Shown here in pieces: positions 15,304 to 25,443 of a DNA stretch of 43,428 nucleotides. The stretch covers positions 1 to 43,428 of the forward strand of contig CAJVXI010000006.1 in the NCBI GenBank assembly GCA_913009635.1, written 5' to 3'. A program made the translations under genes and the position numbers. The DNA is from an uncultured bacterium. Lineage in GTDB: Bacteria; Patescibacteriota; Minisyncoccia; UBA6257; UBA9933. The notes under the pieces were generated by a model that saw nothing but the letters and a program-made list of their open reading frames with translations, was not told the DNA's origin and made no database searches. How positions within the stretch are numbered: position 1 is the first letter of the stretch; each line of letters starts with the position of its first letter.

Positions 15304-18048
15304 ATGATTGAAAACAAAGACGTACTTAAAACTCCTTTTTGGTCCTTACCCAACGAAGAAGTTTTAGAAATTTTAGAAACCAGCGAAAATGGTTTATCCG
15401 ACGAAGAATTAAAAAGGCGTTTAAAAATTTTTGGCTCTAATATTTTAGAGTCGCAAAAACGAATTCCTAGATTAAGAATTTTTCTAAGGCAATTTCAGAG
15501 CCCGTTAATTTTTATTTTATTAATTGCCGGAGTGATTACTTTGTTTTTAGAACGAGCCGGTGATTCAATAATAATTTTTGCCGCTGTTGTTGTTAACAGT
15601 GTTTTAGGATTTTATCAGGAGAATAAAGCTGAAGAGGCATTGGCAAATCTCAAAACCTATATTGAAGAACGAGCTAAAGTTATTCGCGATAAGAAGGAAT
15701 CTGAAATTAATGCCAAAGAATTGGTGCCGGGCGACATTATTCATTTGTCTCAGGGCGACAGAGTGCCGGCTGACAGCCGTATTATTTCAGCCAATGATTT
15801 AATGGTTGATGAGTCGGTTTTAACGGGCGAATCATTGCCGGACACTAAATCAATTGAGCAAGTTGATTTGAGTACTGTTTTGGCTGACCGGAAATCAATG
15901 GTTTTCGGAGGAACTTTAATAAATCAGGGGGTAGGAATGGCAGTTGTTTGCGCAACCGGCAAAGATACGGAATTGGGTAAAATTGCCGTTTTGGTAAGCG
16001 TAACAAAACAGGAAAGAACTCCGCTTCAAAGCGCTATTAAAAAATTTTCTTGGGAAGCCAGTTTAGTATTAGTTGTTTTAACTTTAGCTATTTTTGTTAT
16101 TGGCTTAATGGTTGATTATTCTTTTCTGGAAATGTTTTTTATCTCCGTAGCTATTATGGTTTCAGCGATACCTGAAGGATTACCGATTGCTTTAACTGTA
16201 ATTTTAGCTACCGGCGTTCAGAGATTGGCTAAAAAGCATGGGATTGTTAGAAAATTATTAGCAGCTGAAACTATGGGAAGCACAACAGTGATTTTAACTG
16301 ACAAAACAGGTACGTTAACTCAAGCTAAGATGGATTTATCCAAAATAATTACAGCTGATGAATTAATTAATGATGAGAGGAAAGAGGATGAAGGAGAGAC
16401 AAAAGAAGAACAATCAGCTTTGAATCGTTCACAGAAATTTATTTTGGAATTAGCCGTGTTGAATAGCGAGGTAATTATAGAGAACCCTGAAGATTTGCCT
16501 GAGAATTGGCGTGTTAACGGTCGGCATCTAGAAACGTCTTTAGTGAAGAAAGCCGGACAAATAGGAATTTCTTTTCCGAAGCTTCAACAAAAAACCAAAC
16601 TTTTTAGTTTTTTGCCTTTTAACGCGGTTAATAAATTCTCGGCGGGGCTTTTGGAATATTCTTTTAAAAAGGACGTTTCAAAACAAAAATTAGTAGGTAA
16701 ATATTTTCTCAATTTTTTTGGGGCCCCTGAAACTCTTTTGGATTTTTCTTCAAAATTTCCAAACGGTAAAAAGATTACCAAAGAACAATATCAAGAAATT
16801 TTAACGGCAATTAATCAAGCCGCTGCCAGCGGTGAGCGAGTTTTAGGCGTTGCGACAAAATCAGTAAAAAATATTGAAGAATTTAAATCTTTAGCGGTCA
16901 GTAAAGGAGAAAAAGAGCAGCAGGTCTTTAAGGACCTTTGTTTTTGGGGTTTGATTACTTTTCGGGACCCAATTCGGCCGAATATTAAAAAAGTAATTGA
17001 AGAAATAAAACAAGTCGGAGTTAAAACAGTGATTGTTACGGGAGATCACCAAGGTACGGCAGAAGCGGTGGCTAAGGAGATTGGCTTTGAGATTGACAGC
17101 GGCAGCGTTATTAACGGATTTGATTTGGATATTTTATCTGACGAAGAATTAAAAAGGCGTTTGCCCATGCTTAAAGTTTTTTCCAGAATAACGCCTGAAG
17201 GAAAAGTAAGGATAGTCAAAGCTTATCAGGAATGCGGAGAAATAGTGGCAATGACCGGCGACGGCGTTAACGACGCTCCAAGTTTAAGGCAGGCGGATAT
17301 TGGGGTGGCAGTTGGTTCTGGTACTGATGTTGCCAAGGGAGTGGCTGATTTGGTTATTTTAGATAATAATTTTGAAACAATTGTCGCTGCAGTGGAAGAA
17401 GGAAGAAAAATATCTCATAACATCAAAAAAGTGATTGTTTATTTATTTTCAAATGTTTTAGATGAATTGTTTTTGATAGGTGGCGCGCTTTTAATGGGAC
17501 TGGTTCTACCATTGAATGCCTTGCAAATTCTTTGGGTTAATTTCTTTTCTGATAGTTTTCCAGCTGTTGCGTTGGCTTTTGAAAATCAAAAAACTTCCGA
17601 GATTCAACAGGTTAGTCATTTAAGAAAAGGTCTTTTTGATAAACGAATGAAATTCTTGATTTTTATTATTGGAACATTAACTAGTTTTCTGCTTTTTGCT
17701 TTATACGCTTGGCTTTTAAAAAGTGGTTTTGAAGGTGATTTAGTAAGAACTTTTATTTTCGCAGCTTTTGGTTTTTATACTTTGTTCTTAATTTTTTCCG
17801 TTAGAAACCTTGAAGAGAGTATTTTCCGCTACAATATTTTTTCAAATAAATATTTGCTTGTCGGAGTCAGCATCGGTTTATTCTTGATGTTTTCAGCAAT
17901 TTATTTCGCTCCGCTTCAAAATTTATTAAGCACGGTTTCTTTGCCATTTGTTTGGGTTTTGGGAGTTCTTGGTTTTGGTTTATTTAATATCGCGGTTATT
18001 GAGTTCGGGAAATGGTTGTTTAGAAAAAGGCGTGTACTTGACAAATAA
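15304..18048 (+). CDS. P-type (P2, Ca2+-ATPase-like) cation-transporting ATPase
   Basis: 914 residues with full P2 architecture. N-terminal cation-ATPase domain; actuator motif DESVLTGES; M4 motif AIPEGLPIALTV (~289, with the Glu used for Ca2+ in SERCA/PMR1); phosphorylation site DKTGTLT (~333); nucleotide domain, shorter than in animal pumps; P-domain TGDHQGTAEA and MTGDGVNDAPSLRQADIG; then six C-terminal membrane helices. Export of Ca2+ (or Mn2+) is the likely function from the PEGLP motif. It stands alone, with an AT-rich inverted-repeat region upstream. Confidence 0.92.
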   Translation: MIENKDVLKTPFWSLPNEEVLEILETSENGLSDEELKRRLKIFGSNILESQKRIPRLRIFLRQFQSPLIFILLIAGVITLFLERAGDSIIIFAAVVVNSVLGFYQENKAEEALANLKTYIEERAKVIRDKKESEINAKELVPGDIIHLSQGDRVPADSRIISANDLMVDESVLTGESLPDTKSIEQVDLSTVLADRKSMVFGGTLINQGVGMAVVCATGKDTELGKIAVLVSVTKQERTPLQSAIKKFSWEASLVLVVLTLAIFVIGLMVDYSFLEMFFISVAIMVSAIPEGLPIALTVILATGVQRLAKKHGIVRKLLAAETMGSTTVILTDKTGTLTQAKMDLSKIITADELINDERKEDEGETKEEQSALNRSQKFILELAVLNSEVIIENPEDLPENWRVNGRHLETSLVKKAGQIGISFPKLQQKTKLFSFLPFNAVNKFSAGLLEYSFKKDVSKQKLVGKYFLNFFGAPETLLDFSSKFPNGKKITKEQYQEILTAINQAAASGERVLGVATKSVKNIEEFKSLAVSKGEKEQQVFKDLCFWGLITFRDPIRPNIKKVIEEIKQVGVKTVIVTGDHQGTAEAVAKEIGFEIDSGSVINGFDLDILSDEELKRRLPMLKVFSRITPEGKVRIVKAYQECGEIVAMTGDGVNDAPSLRQADIGVAVGSGTDVAKGVADLVILDNNFETIVAAVEEGRKISHNIKKVIVYLFSNVLDELFLIGGALLMGLVLPLNALQILWVNFFSDSFPAVALAFENQKTSEIQQVSHLRKGLFDKRMKFLIFIIGTLTSFLLFALYAWLLKSGFEGDLVRTFIFAAFGFYTLFLIFSVRNLEESIFRYNIFSNKYLLVGVSIGLFLMFSAIYFAPLQNLLSTVSLPFVWVLGVLGFGLFNIAVIEFGKWLFRKRRVLDK

Positions 18049-18122
18049 TTATATAAATTGTACTATCTTTTCAGCGGTTGATTTTATCAACTAATTTAAA
18101 AATTTAACAAAGGAGGTTGGTG

Positions 18123-19361
18123 ATGAAAAAAGTAAGTTTGTTGTTTGTGTTTGTCGCGGTTTTTTTTATTTTTGTTGCGGGTTGCGGAGGCGGAGGCGGA
18201 GGAGGCGGAGACGCTAATGTGGTTAGCAACGGAAACGGAAACGGAGATGACGACGATGATGAAGATCAAACTCCATATCTTGTCTGGGCGGTTAATAATA
18301 ACCCAAGCAGTGGCAAGGATTCTGTTAGCGGAACAGCAGTTGATTCCACTGGTCTTTATGTAGCGGGCGTAGACAGTATTCAAACTTATTTTCAGTGGCG
18401 TCTTGAGAAAAGAAGCTTAAGTGATGGCTCTTTGATTTGGACGATAAACAGCGATCCTGGCGGTAATAATTGTCATGATTTTGCTAGCGGAGTGGCAGTT
18501 GACGTGACTGGAGTATATTTAGCTGGAAATGACTGTTCTCTTGGGTCTGATTTTCAGTGGCGTCTTGAGAAACGCGACTTGAATAACGGTTCTCTGATTT
18601 GGGCAGCTATAAGTAATCCAAGTATTGCCGGGGATTGGCTGACAAGCGTTGCTGTTGATTCTACCGGTGTTTATATAGCCGGATATGAATCTGCCGGCAA
18701 TGGCACTAAATGGCGAATTGAAAAACGAAGCTTAAGCAATGGTTCGCTTATTTGGACGGCGAATAGCAATCCAAGCAGCGGGAATGATGTGATAGCAAGC
18801 GTTGTTGTTGATTCTACCGGTATTTATGCGGTTGGAAGCGATTATTCGCTGGGAGTTTATACTCAATGGCGAATAGAAAAAAGAAGTATCAATGACGGTT
18901 CTCTTATTTGGGATGCTACCAGTAATCCAACAGGCGTTTATGATATGGCCTATGATGTGACAGTTGATGCTGGAGGAATTTACATTACTGGGATAGAAAA
19001 TTACATCACTAGTCTTCTGGGTAATGATTCCAAGTGGCGTCTTGAGAAGCGTGACCTGAATAACGGTTCTCTGATTTGGACAGTTGTAAGCAATCCAAGT
19101 AGTGAAAATGACTATGCGGAAAGCGTGACAGTTGATTCCACCGGCGTTTATGTGGCTGGGTCAGAATTTTCACCTGGCAATTATCAATGGCGTTTGGAAA
19201 AGAGAGACCCATATAACGGAACTCTTGTTTGGACGGCCATCAGTAATCCGAGCAGCGGTCAGGATTGGCTTGCTGAAATCGTGACATTAAATTCTGCGGT
19301 TTATATGGTTGGAGATTACTACAGCGGAGGATTTAACTGGCGAATAGAGAAATGGAAATAA
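18123..19361 (+). CDS. Secreted lipoprotein with seven WRLEKR/SLIW repeats
   Basis: The start at ATG 18123 is set by AAGGAGG at 18110-18116. The N-terminus MKKVSLLFVFVAVFFIFVAG precedes a lipobox Cys, then eight glycines and an acidic linker. The rest is seven repeats of about 50-58 residues, each with SLIWTxxSNPSSGxD, VAVDSTGVYVAG and WRLEKR. Seven beta-rich repeats suggest a seven-bladed propeller, unlike an enzyme. Expected location is the outer face of the membrane. Glycine coding uses GGAGGC tracts with higher GC than neighbours. A clear terminator follows, so it is monocistronic. Confidence 0.8.
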   Translation: MKKVSLLFVFVAVFFIFVAGCGGGGGGGGDANVVSNGNGNGDDDDDEDQTPYLVWAVNNNPSSGKDSVSGTAVDSTGLYVAGVDSIQTYFQWRLEKRSLSDGSLIWTINSDPGGNNCHDFASGVAVDVTGVYLAGNDCSLGSDFQWRLEKRDLNNGSLIWAAISNPSIAGDWLTSVAVDSTGVYIAGYESAGNGTKWRIEKRSLSNGSLIWTANSNPSSGNDVIASVVVDSTGIYAVGSDYSLGVYTQWRIEKRSINDGSLIWDATSNPTGVYDMAYDVTVDAGGIYITGIENYITSLLGNDSKWRLEKRDLNNGSLIWTVVSNPSSENDYAESVTVDSTGVYVAGSEFSPGNYQWRLEKRDPYNGTLVWTAISNPSSGQDWLAEIVTLNSAVYMVGDYYSGGFNWRIEKWK

Positions 19362-19377
19362 AAAAGTTTTAACAAAC

Positions 19378-19405
19378 GGGCGACTGTCACAAGTCGCCCT
19401 TTTTT
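19378..19405 (+). terminator. Rho-independent terminator after the lipoprotein gene
   Basis: GGGCGACT-GTCACA-AGTCGCCC followed by TTTTTT. Confidence 0.93.
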
Positions 19406-19461
19406 ATTTAAAAGTTATCCACATATCAAAAAAGGAATAATGTGTTATAATTTTTTATAAT

Positions 19462-20040
19462 ATGGATAATCAAATTCCTCAACCAATAAGTTCTAATATA
19501 TCCAATAAGAAGTTGATTTTAATAATTGTGGCAATAGTAGTTATTGTCGCGGTTGCCGCGTTTTTTTTAGTAAGGAGTTTAGGAATTTTTGCCACATCTG
19601 ACGAGGTGATTGAACAGATATCCAAACAGGTCTCAGAAGACGTTATTAAACAGGTTTTACCAACAGTGCCGGTTTACAATCTTTTTGGAGCCATTACTAA
19701 AATTAATAATAATATTACAATAAACGTTCCTTCAATTATGGGCGTCAATCTTCCCGTTGGCTCTAATTTGAGAGTTAGAGAAATTATTATTTCCGATCAA
19801 ACCAAAATTTATAATCAAGTTAGAAAAAGCGAGAATCTCTTTAACGAAGAACTTAATCAATATAATCAGAAAAAATTGGAAGGCGATACTTCCGTAGTTC
19901 CACCATCTCCTTATAATATGAAAGAAATAACTAAAAATGATTTAAAAGTCGGTGACATTCTTAATGTTAGAGAAAAAAATAACTCTGACATTAAAGAAAC
20001 TTTAAGTTTTGAAGCAAAGACAATTATTAAAACAAAATAA
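19462..20040 (+). CDS. Single-pass membrane protein of unknown function
   Basis: 192 residues: a short cytoplasmic head, one transmembrane helix (LILIIVAIVVIVAVAAFFLV), then an exported domain. The exported part has beta-rich segments (NNNITINVPSIMGVNLPVGS, REIIISDQTKIYNQ, KNDLKVGDILNVRE) resembling small OB-like domains such as DUF5666, but I cannot name the family. TATAAT boxes lie directly upstream (19446-19451 and 19456-19461). Ten nt separate it from the next exported-protein gene. Confidence 0.65.
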   Translation: MDNQIPQPISSNISNKKLILIIVAIVVIVAVAAFFLVRSLGIFATSDEVIEQISKQVSEDVIKQVLPTVPVYNLFGAITKINNNITINVPSIMGVNLPVGSNLRVREIIISDQTKIYNQVRKSENLFNEELNQYNQKKLEGDTSVVPPSPYNMKEITKNDLKVGDILNVREKNNSDIKETLSFEAKTIIKTK

Positions 20041-20050
20041 AAAAATAAAT

Positions 20051-20614
20051 ATGAATAAAATAAAAAATTTTATCAAAAAAATCGGTATCTTGTCTTTTTC
20101 TTTAACTTTGGCATTCGCAATTTTTATGGGAGTTTTTATTGCCAGCGGAGCTTGGACTGAGCCGACTGAGGCGCCTACTGGTGGAAATATTGCTGTACCG
20201 ATAAACACAGGCAGTACTTATCAGGAAAAAACTGCTTCAATTGGAGGAGAGGGAAGTTTTGACGGCAGTATTGGCGTTAACGATATTTATATTTCGTCCG
20301 CTGGTAAATGGGTAAGTGAGTTAAGTACTGTGACGTCTGCAACTTATACAGCAACAGGAAGTTGTGATGAGGGAGATGAGGAATTAGCTTCACGTTATGA
20401 GTCTAGAAAATGCACGGGTCAAGTTGGAGAGGGCTGTGGTTCAGCAAAAAGTTGTACAACAATTAAAGGAACATGGGAAAGTGGCACTCCTATTGCTCCA
20501 ACATGCTCATATTATGATATTTGGAAGAATGATTATGGTAATTGTTGGACTTATAACACTCGAGATTGTACAGCAAATGTTAAATCAGTTATTTGTAAGG
20601 CTTCTTGGTTATAA
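20051..20614 (+). CDS. Exported cysteine-rich pilin-like protein
   Basis: 187 residues. A signal or anchor segment (IGILSFSLTLAFAIFMGVFI) is followed by SGAWTEPTEAPTGGNIAVPI and an SIGVNDIYISSAGKWVSEL segment, a pattern seen in pilin-like surface proteins of this group. The C-terminal half has about eight cysteines, probably disulfide-bonded outside the cell. The start at 20051 is chosen because it begins the basic head and matches the paralogous remnant at 20656. Pilus membership is not demonstrated: no prepilin peptidase site is obvious. Confidence 0.6.
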   Translation: MNKIKNFIKKIGILSFSLTLAFAIFMGVFIASGAWTEPTEAPTGGNIAVPINTGSTYQEKTASIGGEGSFDGSIGVNDIYISSAGKWVSELSTVTSATYTATGSCDEGDEELASRYESRKCTGQVGEGCGSAKSCTTIKGTWESGTPIAPTCSYYDIWKNDYGNCWTYNTRDCTANVKSVICKASWL

Positions 20615-20655
20615 ATATTTAAAAATATTAAATCATTAATTATGATTGCCAAAAG

Positions 20656-20877
20656 ATGACGAGTATAAATAAAATAAATAATTTTATTAAAAAAATCGGC
20701 ATTTTATCTTTTTCTTTAACTTTGGTTTTTTGATTTTTTATGGGCATTTTTATTGCCAGCGGAGCTTGGGTTGAGTCGATTGAAGCGCCTCTTAGCGATA
20801 ATACTCCAGCGTCAATAAATGTTAGCTACACTTACCAAATAAAAATTTCTTATGATGTTTGTGTTTATAACGGTTAA
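20656..20877 (+). pseudogene. Decayed duplicate of the pilin-like gene
   Basis: The translation SINKINNFIKKIGILSFSLT matches the N-terminus of the gene at 20051, then reads LVF-stop(TGA)-FFMGIFIASGAWVES before diverging and ending at TAA 20875. The TGA falls where the paralogue has Ala in LAFAIFMG. The Cys-rich C-terminal half is gone. Other genes here end in TGA, so recoding is unlikely. Confidence 0.75.
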
Positions 20878-20903
20878 ATTGATCTACTAACAGCAATTTT
20901 ACA

Positions 20904-21743
20904 ATGTATCAGCAATCTAAATTTAAATTCCTAATCATCCTTTTTTTATCTTTAGCTTTCTTGGCGGGAATTTTTTTATTGTCAACTCAAGACGAGATTT
21001 CTCCGGTTGAAGCCGCTGACCAATCTCTTTTTGGCTATGCTTGGTCTTCTAATATTGGTTGGCTCAAATTTCGGGGAATGACCCAAGATGGTTTTACTTA
21101 TGGGGTTTCGCTTGATGATGTTACTGGTGAGTTATCTGGATATGCTTGGTCTTCTAATATTGGCTGGATTAATTTTTCTCCCACAGGCCCTTATCCAGAA
21201 AACCCGCAGCAAGGAGCTAAATTAGAAAATGATAAAGTTGTTGGCTGGGCAAGAGCTATAACGGGCGAGGAACCTTTTTCCGGCGGCTGGGACGGTTGGA
21301 TAAAAATGAGCGGTACTGCTTCAGACAGTTCTGATTATGGCGTAAGTTTTGCTGATTGTAATTTTACTGGTTATGCCTGGGGCTCTGACATTATTGGTTG
21401 GATTAGTTTTAGCGGTTCTACTTACGGTGTTTCTTTGAGTTCTTGTGTTGTTACCAAAGACCAACCAAATTGTTCTTTTTCTGCCAGTCCTGACACCATA
21501 ACCTCTCCTCAAAATTCTTCTACTTTGTATTGGAGTTGTGAACCAGACCCATTAGTTGATAGTTGTTATATTTCAGAAGGCGTTGGAGGAGTTGCTTCAG
21601 CCGGTGGCAATCAAACCGTTACTGTTAACGAAACCACTCTTTTCATATTAATTTGCCGAACTTCAGAAGGCGCTTTGTCCATACTTCCGGCTACAGTTGA
21701 AGTCATCAAACAACCTAAGATTATAGAAGTACTCCCTCGCTAA
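20904..21743 (+). CDS. Secreted surface protein with GYAWSSNIGW repeats
   Basis: 279 residues. Signal peptide (FLIILFLSLAFLAGIFLLS), then three or four repeats of the form GYAWSSNIGWINF..YGVS up to ~190, then a Cys-containing Ig-like or beta domain (NCSFSASPDTI.., TLYWSCEP) to the end. The GYAWSSNIGW motif is frequent in predicted extracellular proteins of Patescibacteria; the function is unknown. It follows the pilin-like gene and its remnant, suggesting a surface-protein locus. Confidence 0.7.
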   Translation: MYQQSKFKFLIILFLSLAFLAGIFLLSTQDEISPVEAADQSLFGYAWSSNIGWLKFRGMTQDGFTYGVSLDDVTGELSGYAWSSNIGWINFSPTGPYPENPQQGAKLENDKVVGWARAITGEEPFSGGWDGWIKMSGTASDSSDYGVSFADCNFTGYAWGSDIIGWISFSGSTYGVSLSSCVVTKDQPNCSFSASPDTITSPQNSSTLYWSCEPDPLVDSCYISEGVGGVASAGGNQTVTVNETTLFILICRTSEGALSILPATVEVIKQPKIIEVLPR

Positions 21744-21917
21744 CTTTACGAGGTTCAACTTTGTAAAATTAATACTCTAATATTATTAAATTTATTTCTT
21801 TAAATTATTTTTAAGGTGTTTTTTGTATTGATTAGGTGTTGCAAAAAATTGCTTTTTTTATTATTTCTATTTTTTTATGGTAAATATTTATGAAATTTAA
21901 CTTCATAATTCGTAAAA

Positions 21918-21946
21918 TTGAAATATAAGAAGCTTTGATATATAAT
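21918..21946 (+). promoter_or_regulatory. clpB promoter, leaderless
   Basis: TTGAAA (21918-21923), 17-bp spacer, TATAAT (21941-21946), then 7 nt to the ATG at 21954. Transcription should start at or beside the start codon. No CIRCE element is seen. Confidence 0.75.
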
Positions 21947-21953
21947 GTTGTAT

Positions 21954-24632
21954 ATGAATCATTTTCATCGTTTTACAATTAAAGCCCAAGAGGCATTGCA
22001 AAATGCTCAAGAAGTGGCAGCCAAAGAAAATCATAGTGAGCTTAAAGCGGTTCATCTTTTATCGGCTTTAATTTCTGATGAAAATTCTTTAGTTCGGCCA
22101 TTATTACTTAAGGCAGATGTTAATTTAGAATCTTTAAATGATAAAATTAAAGAGGTCTTGGATAAACAACCGAAAATTCTTTCTAGGGGAAGCGTAAGCC
22201 AACTTTATCTTTCTAAGGAGCTGATGCAGATTTTGGACAAAGCGGCAAAAATTGCCAATCAACAAAAAGATGAATTTGTTTCCTGTGAACATCTTCTTTT
22301 AGCGATTTTGGAAATAAATTCTACGGCTCAGAAAATTTTAGAAAAATTTGGCTTGCGTAAAGAAACAATTTTAAGTATTTTAGCTCATTTACGAGGTTCA
22401 GTAAGAATTACCGATGAAACACCGGAAACAAAATTTCAAGTTTTAGAAAAATACGCGATTAATTTAACCAGCCAGGCAAAAGAAGGCAAGCTTGACCCGG
22501 TAATCGGCCGTAGCGAAGAACTTCGCCGAGTGATTCAGGTTTTAAGCCGAAGAACAAAAAACAATCCGGTTCTTATTGGCGAGCCAGGTGTTGGGAAAAC
22601 CGCTATTGTAGAAGGTTTGGCACAGCGTATTGTTTCTGGCGATGTACCTGAGCCATTAAAAGACAAAGAAATTATAATGCTTGATCTAGGTTCTTTAATT
22701 GCCGGAACGAAATTCCGCGGTGAATTTGAAGATCGATTGAAGGCCTTTATTAAGGAGATTCAGAATTCTGCCGGGCGTTTGATACTTTTTATTGATGAAA
22801 TTCATATGATTGTTGGCGCTGGCGCTGCTGAAGGCGCTATTGATGCTTCTAATTTATTAAAGCCGGCTTTGGCGCGTGGTGAGCTTCATGCTGTTGGCGC
22901 TACTACTATTAGGGAATATCAGCGTTATATTGAAAAAGACGCCGCGTTAGAAAGACGTTTTCAGCCGATTATGGTTAATGAGCCAACAATTGAAGACAGC
23001 ATAACGATTTTGCGAGGACTTAAAGAAAAATATGAAATTCATCATGGTCTTAGAATTAATGATGAAGCTATTATTGCGGCAGTCAATCTTTCTACTCGTT
23101 ATATTGCCGACCGTTTTTTACCCGACAAAGCCATAGATTTAATTGATGAAGCAGCTTCAGCGCGACGTTTGGAAACCGAAAGTTTGCCAACTGAAATAGA
23201 TAAGGTTAGACGCGAGATTATTCGTTTAGAAATAGAACGATCCGCTTTACTTAAAGAAAAAGACGATAACAACAGTAAAGTTAAAACGCGTCTTAAGGAA
23301 GTAAATAAGGAATTATTAAAATTCAAAGAGAACAACGATGAACTTTCTGCTCAATGGCATGCTGAAAAAATTTCTTTTGAACAACTTCATCAATTGCGTC
23401 AAAAAATTGAGGATTTGCGCCGCGAATCGGAACTTGCCGAGCGGGAAGGTGATTTAGGAAAAGTTGCCGAGATAACTTACGGTGTTTTACCGGCAGCGGA
23501 AAAAGAATTTAAGATTTTTGAAAAAAAACATTTTCCAAGTCATTCACCTAAGCCAGTATCTAATCAGCGAAAATCTGCGTCTCGACAAGAAGGATTTATT
23601 AAAGAAGCAGTTGATGAAGAAGATATTGCCGCTGTTGTTTCCCGTTGGACAGGAGTTCCAATCTCTAAAATGTTGGAATCAGAAGTTCAAAAACTTTCCA
23701 AAATTGAAGAAGTGCTTTCTCAGCGAGTAGTTGGTCAAGAAGAGGCAATTAAAGCAGTGGCCAATGCTTTGCGCCGCAGTAGAGCCGGTTTAAGTGACGA
23801 AGATAAACCATTGGCTTCTTTTATGTTCTTGGGCCCAACTGGGGTAGGAAAAACAGAATTAGCCCGCACATTGTCAGAATTTATGTTTAATGATGAAAAG
23901 GCATTAATTCGGATTGATATGTCAGAATATACTGAGCGACACGCAATATCGCGGTTGATTGGTTCGCCGCCAGGTTATGTTGGTCACGAAGAAGGTGGCC
24001 AGTTAACAGAGACGGTTCGTCACCGACCTTATAGTTTGATTCTTTTTGATGAAATTGAAAAAGCTCATCCAGAAGTATTTAATATTTTGCTTCAGGTTTT
24101 GGATAATGGAAGCTTGACTGACGGTAAGGGTAAAAAAGTTAATTTTAAGAATTGTATTATTATTCTGACTTCCAATGTGGGAAGCGAATATTTTAGAGAA
24201 ATTTCTAATATAGGATTTGAATTACCGGCAGATAAAGAAAAAGAAATACAAAACAAAACTTCAATTTTTAAAGACAAGGTAAAGAGCGCCCTTCGTGAAA
24301 CTTTTAGACCGGAGTTTCTTAATCGTTTGGATGAAATTATTATTTTCAATCCTTTATCTCGTCAAGAAATTAGAAAAATTGTTGATATTCAATTGGATCT
24401 TCTTAAGAAAAAATTAGCAGAGCGAGGCATTAAAGTTACTCTTGATAGTTCTTTAAAAAAGCATATTGCTGAAAATGGATTTGATGCCGAATATGGCGCA
24501 AGACCCATAAAACGATTAATTCAAAAAGCGATTCTTGATGAATTGGCTAGTCGAATAATTAAAGGTGAATTTAAAAATGCTAAAAAGGTTAAACTCGGTT
24601 TTCAAAAATCTGGACTTACGGTTAATACTTAA
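21954..24632 (+). CDS. clpB: ClpB-type AAA+ disaggregase
   Basis: About 892 residues from the ATG at 21954 (three more if the frame start at 21945 is used; promoter spacing favours 21954). Clp-N double repeat (1-150), first AAA+ with GEPGVGKT (~209) and [13 protein letters not shown], a long coiled-coil middle domain (~400-530) that marks ClpB rather than ClpA/ClpC, second AAA+ with GPTGVGKT (~627) and [14 protein letters not shown], and the C-terminal D2-small domain. It works with DnaK to resolve aggregates. No ClpP-binding loop is expected in this class. Its 3' end overlaps the next gene by more than 50 nt. Confidence 0.93.
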   Translation: MNHFHRFTIKAQEALQNAQEVAAKENHSELKAVHLLSALISDENSLVRPLLLKADVNLESLNDKIKEVLDKQPKILSRGSVSQLYLSKELMQILDKAAKIANQQKDEFVSCEHLLLAILEINSTAQKILEKFGLRKETILSILAHLRGSVRITDETPETKFQVLEKYAINLTSQAKEGKLDPVIGRSEELRRVIQVLSRRTKNNPVLIGEPGVGKTAIVEGLAQRIVSGDVPEPLKDKEIIMLDLGSLIAGTKFRGEFEDRLKAFIKEIQNSAGRLILFIDEIHMIVGAGAAEGAIDASNLLKPALARGELHAVGATTIREYQRYIEKDAALERRFQPIMVNEPTIEDSITILRGLKEKYEIHHGLRINDEAIIAAVNLSTRYIADRFLPDKAIDLIDEAASARRLETESLPTEIDKVRREIIRLEIERSALLKEKDDNNSKVKTRLKEVNKELLKFKENNDELSAQWHAEKISFEQLHQLRQKIEDLRRESELAEREGDLGKVAEITYGVLPAAEKEFKIFEKKHFPSHSPKPVSNQRKSASRQEGFIKEAVDEEDIAAVVSRWTGVPISKMLESEVQKLSKIEEVLSQRVVGQEEAIKAVANALRRSRAGLSDEDKPLASFMFLGPTGVGKTELARTLSEFMFNDEKALIRIDMSEYTERHAISRLIGSPPGYVGHEEGGQLTETVRHRPYSLILFDEIEKAHPEVFNILLQVLDNGSLTDGKGKKVNFKNCIIILTSNVGSEYFREISNIGFELPADKEKEIQNKTSIFKDKVKSALRETFRPEFLNRLDEIIIFNPLSRQEIRKIVDIQLDLLKKKLAERGIKVTLDSSLKKHIAENGFDAEYGARPIKRLIQKAILDELASRIIKGEFKNAKKVKLGFQKSGLTVNT

Positions 24633-25320
24633 AGCGTTAGTTTTTGCTGGTTTATTAATTTGGCAATTAAGCATTAAACCGGACGGTTTTTTCCCAATTC
24701 TTTTATTTATTTTAATAAGTTTTTATTTTTATTGGCGGTCCATTTTTTCCGGCCGTCAATTTTTTAGCTCGTTTTTAATTCTTTTGATTGCTTCGTTTTT
24801 GGCAATAAGATTTTTAAGTTTTGGGATTACTGGAATAGTGTCAATTTTTGCGCTGGCTACACTATTTTATTTGCTTTTAGGAGTTAAAAATTTAACTTTT
24901 ATTAACCGTTCGGCTATTTATTATTTATTAAGCAGTTTATTGTTCTTTTTGATATTCTTCTTTTTCTTTTTGGTTGATAAGTCGCAGTTCTTTTTAATTA
25001 AATATTTATCAGCCGGTTTAGGCATTTTTCTTCTTTCCAAGGAATTTTTATTTTTCTTTGTGCCGGCTTTTCCTAAAAGAAGAGCTTTGATAGCGTCTGG
25101 ATTTTCTTTATTGATGTTTGAATTCCTTTGGGTTATTTCTTTATTGCCAATCGGATTTTTGAATTCCTCTGCTTTGATGTTGTTTGTTGTGCTTATTTTG
25201 ATGGATTTTATTACCAATCATTTTAACGGCACCTTGACGCGTAGAGTAATTTTAAGAAACGCTACTTCGTGGATTATTCTAATGATTATAATTTTCGCAG
25301 CTTCTAATTGGAGTTTATAA
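24577..25320 (+). CDS. Polytopic membrane protein of unknown function
   Basis: About 247 residues from the ATG at 24577 (an in-frame GTG at 24565 adds four). Seven or eight hydrophobic helices cover nearly the entire chain (ALVFAGLLIWQLSI, FFPILLFILISFYFYW, AIYYLLSSLLFFLIFFFFFL and more). No family recognised. The first ~18 codons are embedded out of frame in the end of clpB, so translation is probably coupled. A role in envelope stress is only suggested by the clpB neighbour. Confidence 0.65.
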   Translation: MLKRLNSVFKNLDLRLILKALVFAGLLIWQLSIKPDGFFPILLFILISFYFYWRSIFSGRQFFSSFLILLIASFLAIRFLSFGITGIVSIFALATLFYLLLGVKNLTFINRSAIYYLLSSLLFFLIFFFFFLVDKSQFFLIKYLSAGLGIFLLSKEFLFFFVPAFPKRRALIASGFSLLMFEFLWVISLLPIGFLNSSALMLFVVLILMDFITNHFNGTLTRRVILRNATSWIILMIIIFAASNWSL

Positions 25321-25395
25321 TTATGAAACATAAAACATGAAGCACGAAACGTAATATAAGATTTTACTATATCCATTAATCACTATTCGCTATTC

Positions 25396-25440
25396 ACTAT
25401 GTTATATATGCGATCGCAAGTATAATATAGTAGAATTAAA
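25396..25440. repeat. GCGATCGC-centred palindromic repeat, copy 1
   Basis: An imperfect palindrome, identical to 26114-26158 at 43 of 45 positions. It contains TATAAT (25421-25426) and ends 3 bp before the PaaX-like start codon, so it may be that gene's promoter/operator. Confidence 0.8.
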
Positions 25441-25443
25441 ACA

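Noticed and set aside
20656-20877. TGA read as glycine or tryptophan (recoding as in Gracilibacteria)
   Set aside because: TGA terminates other genes here (for example the metal permease, with an ATGA overlap to atpG), and conserved Trp and Gly use normal codons. The internal TGA is better explained by a pseudogene.
24921-25217. Minus-strand 98-residue Lys/Asn-rich ORF
   Set aside because: Exact complement of a membrane-protein gene; typical antisense of Leu/Phe-rich coding.
25410-25417. GCGATCGC as a cyanobacterial HIP1 motif
   Set aside because: It occurs only as the centre of one repeat family, not as a genome-wide iterated octamer, and gene content is not cyanobacterial.
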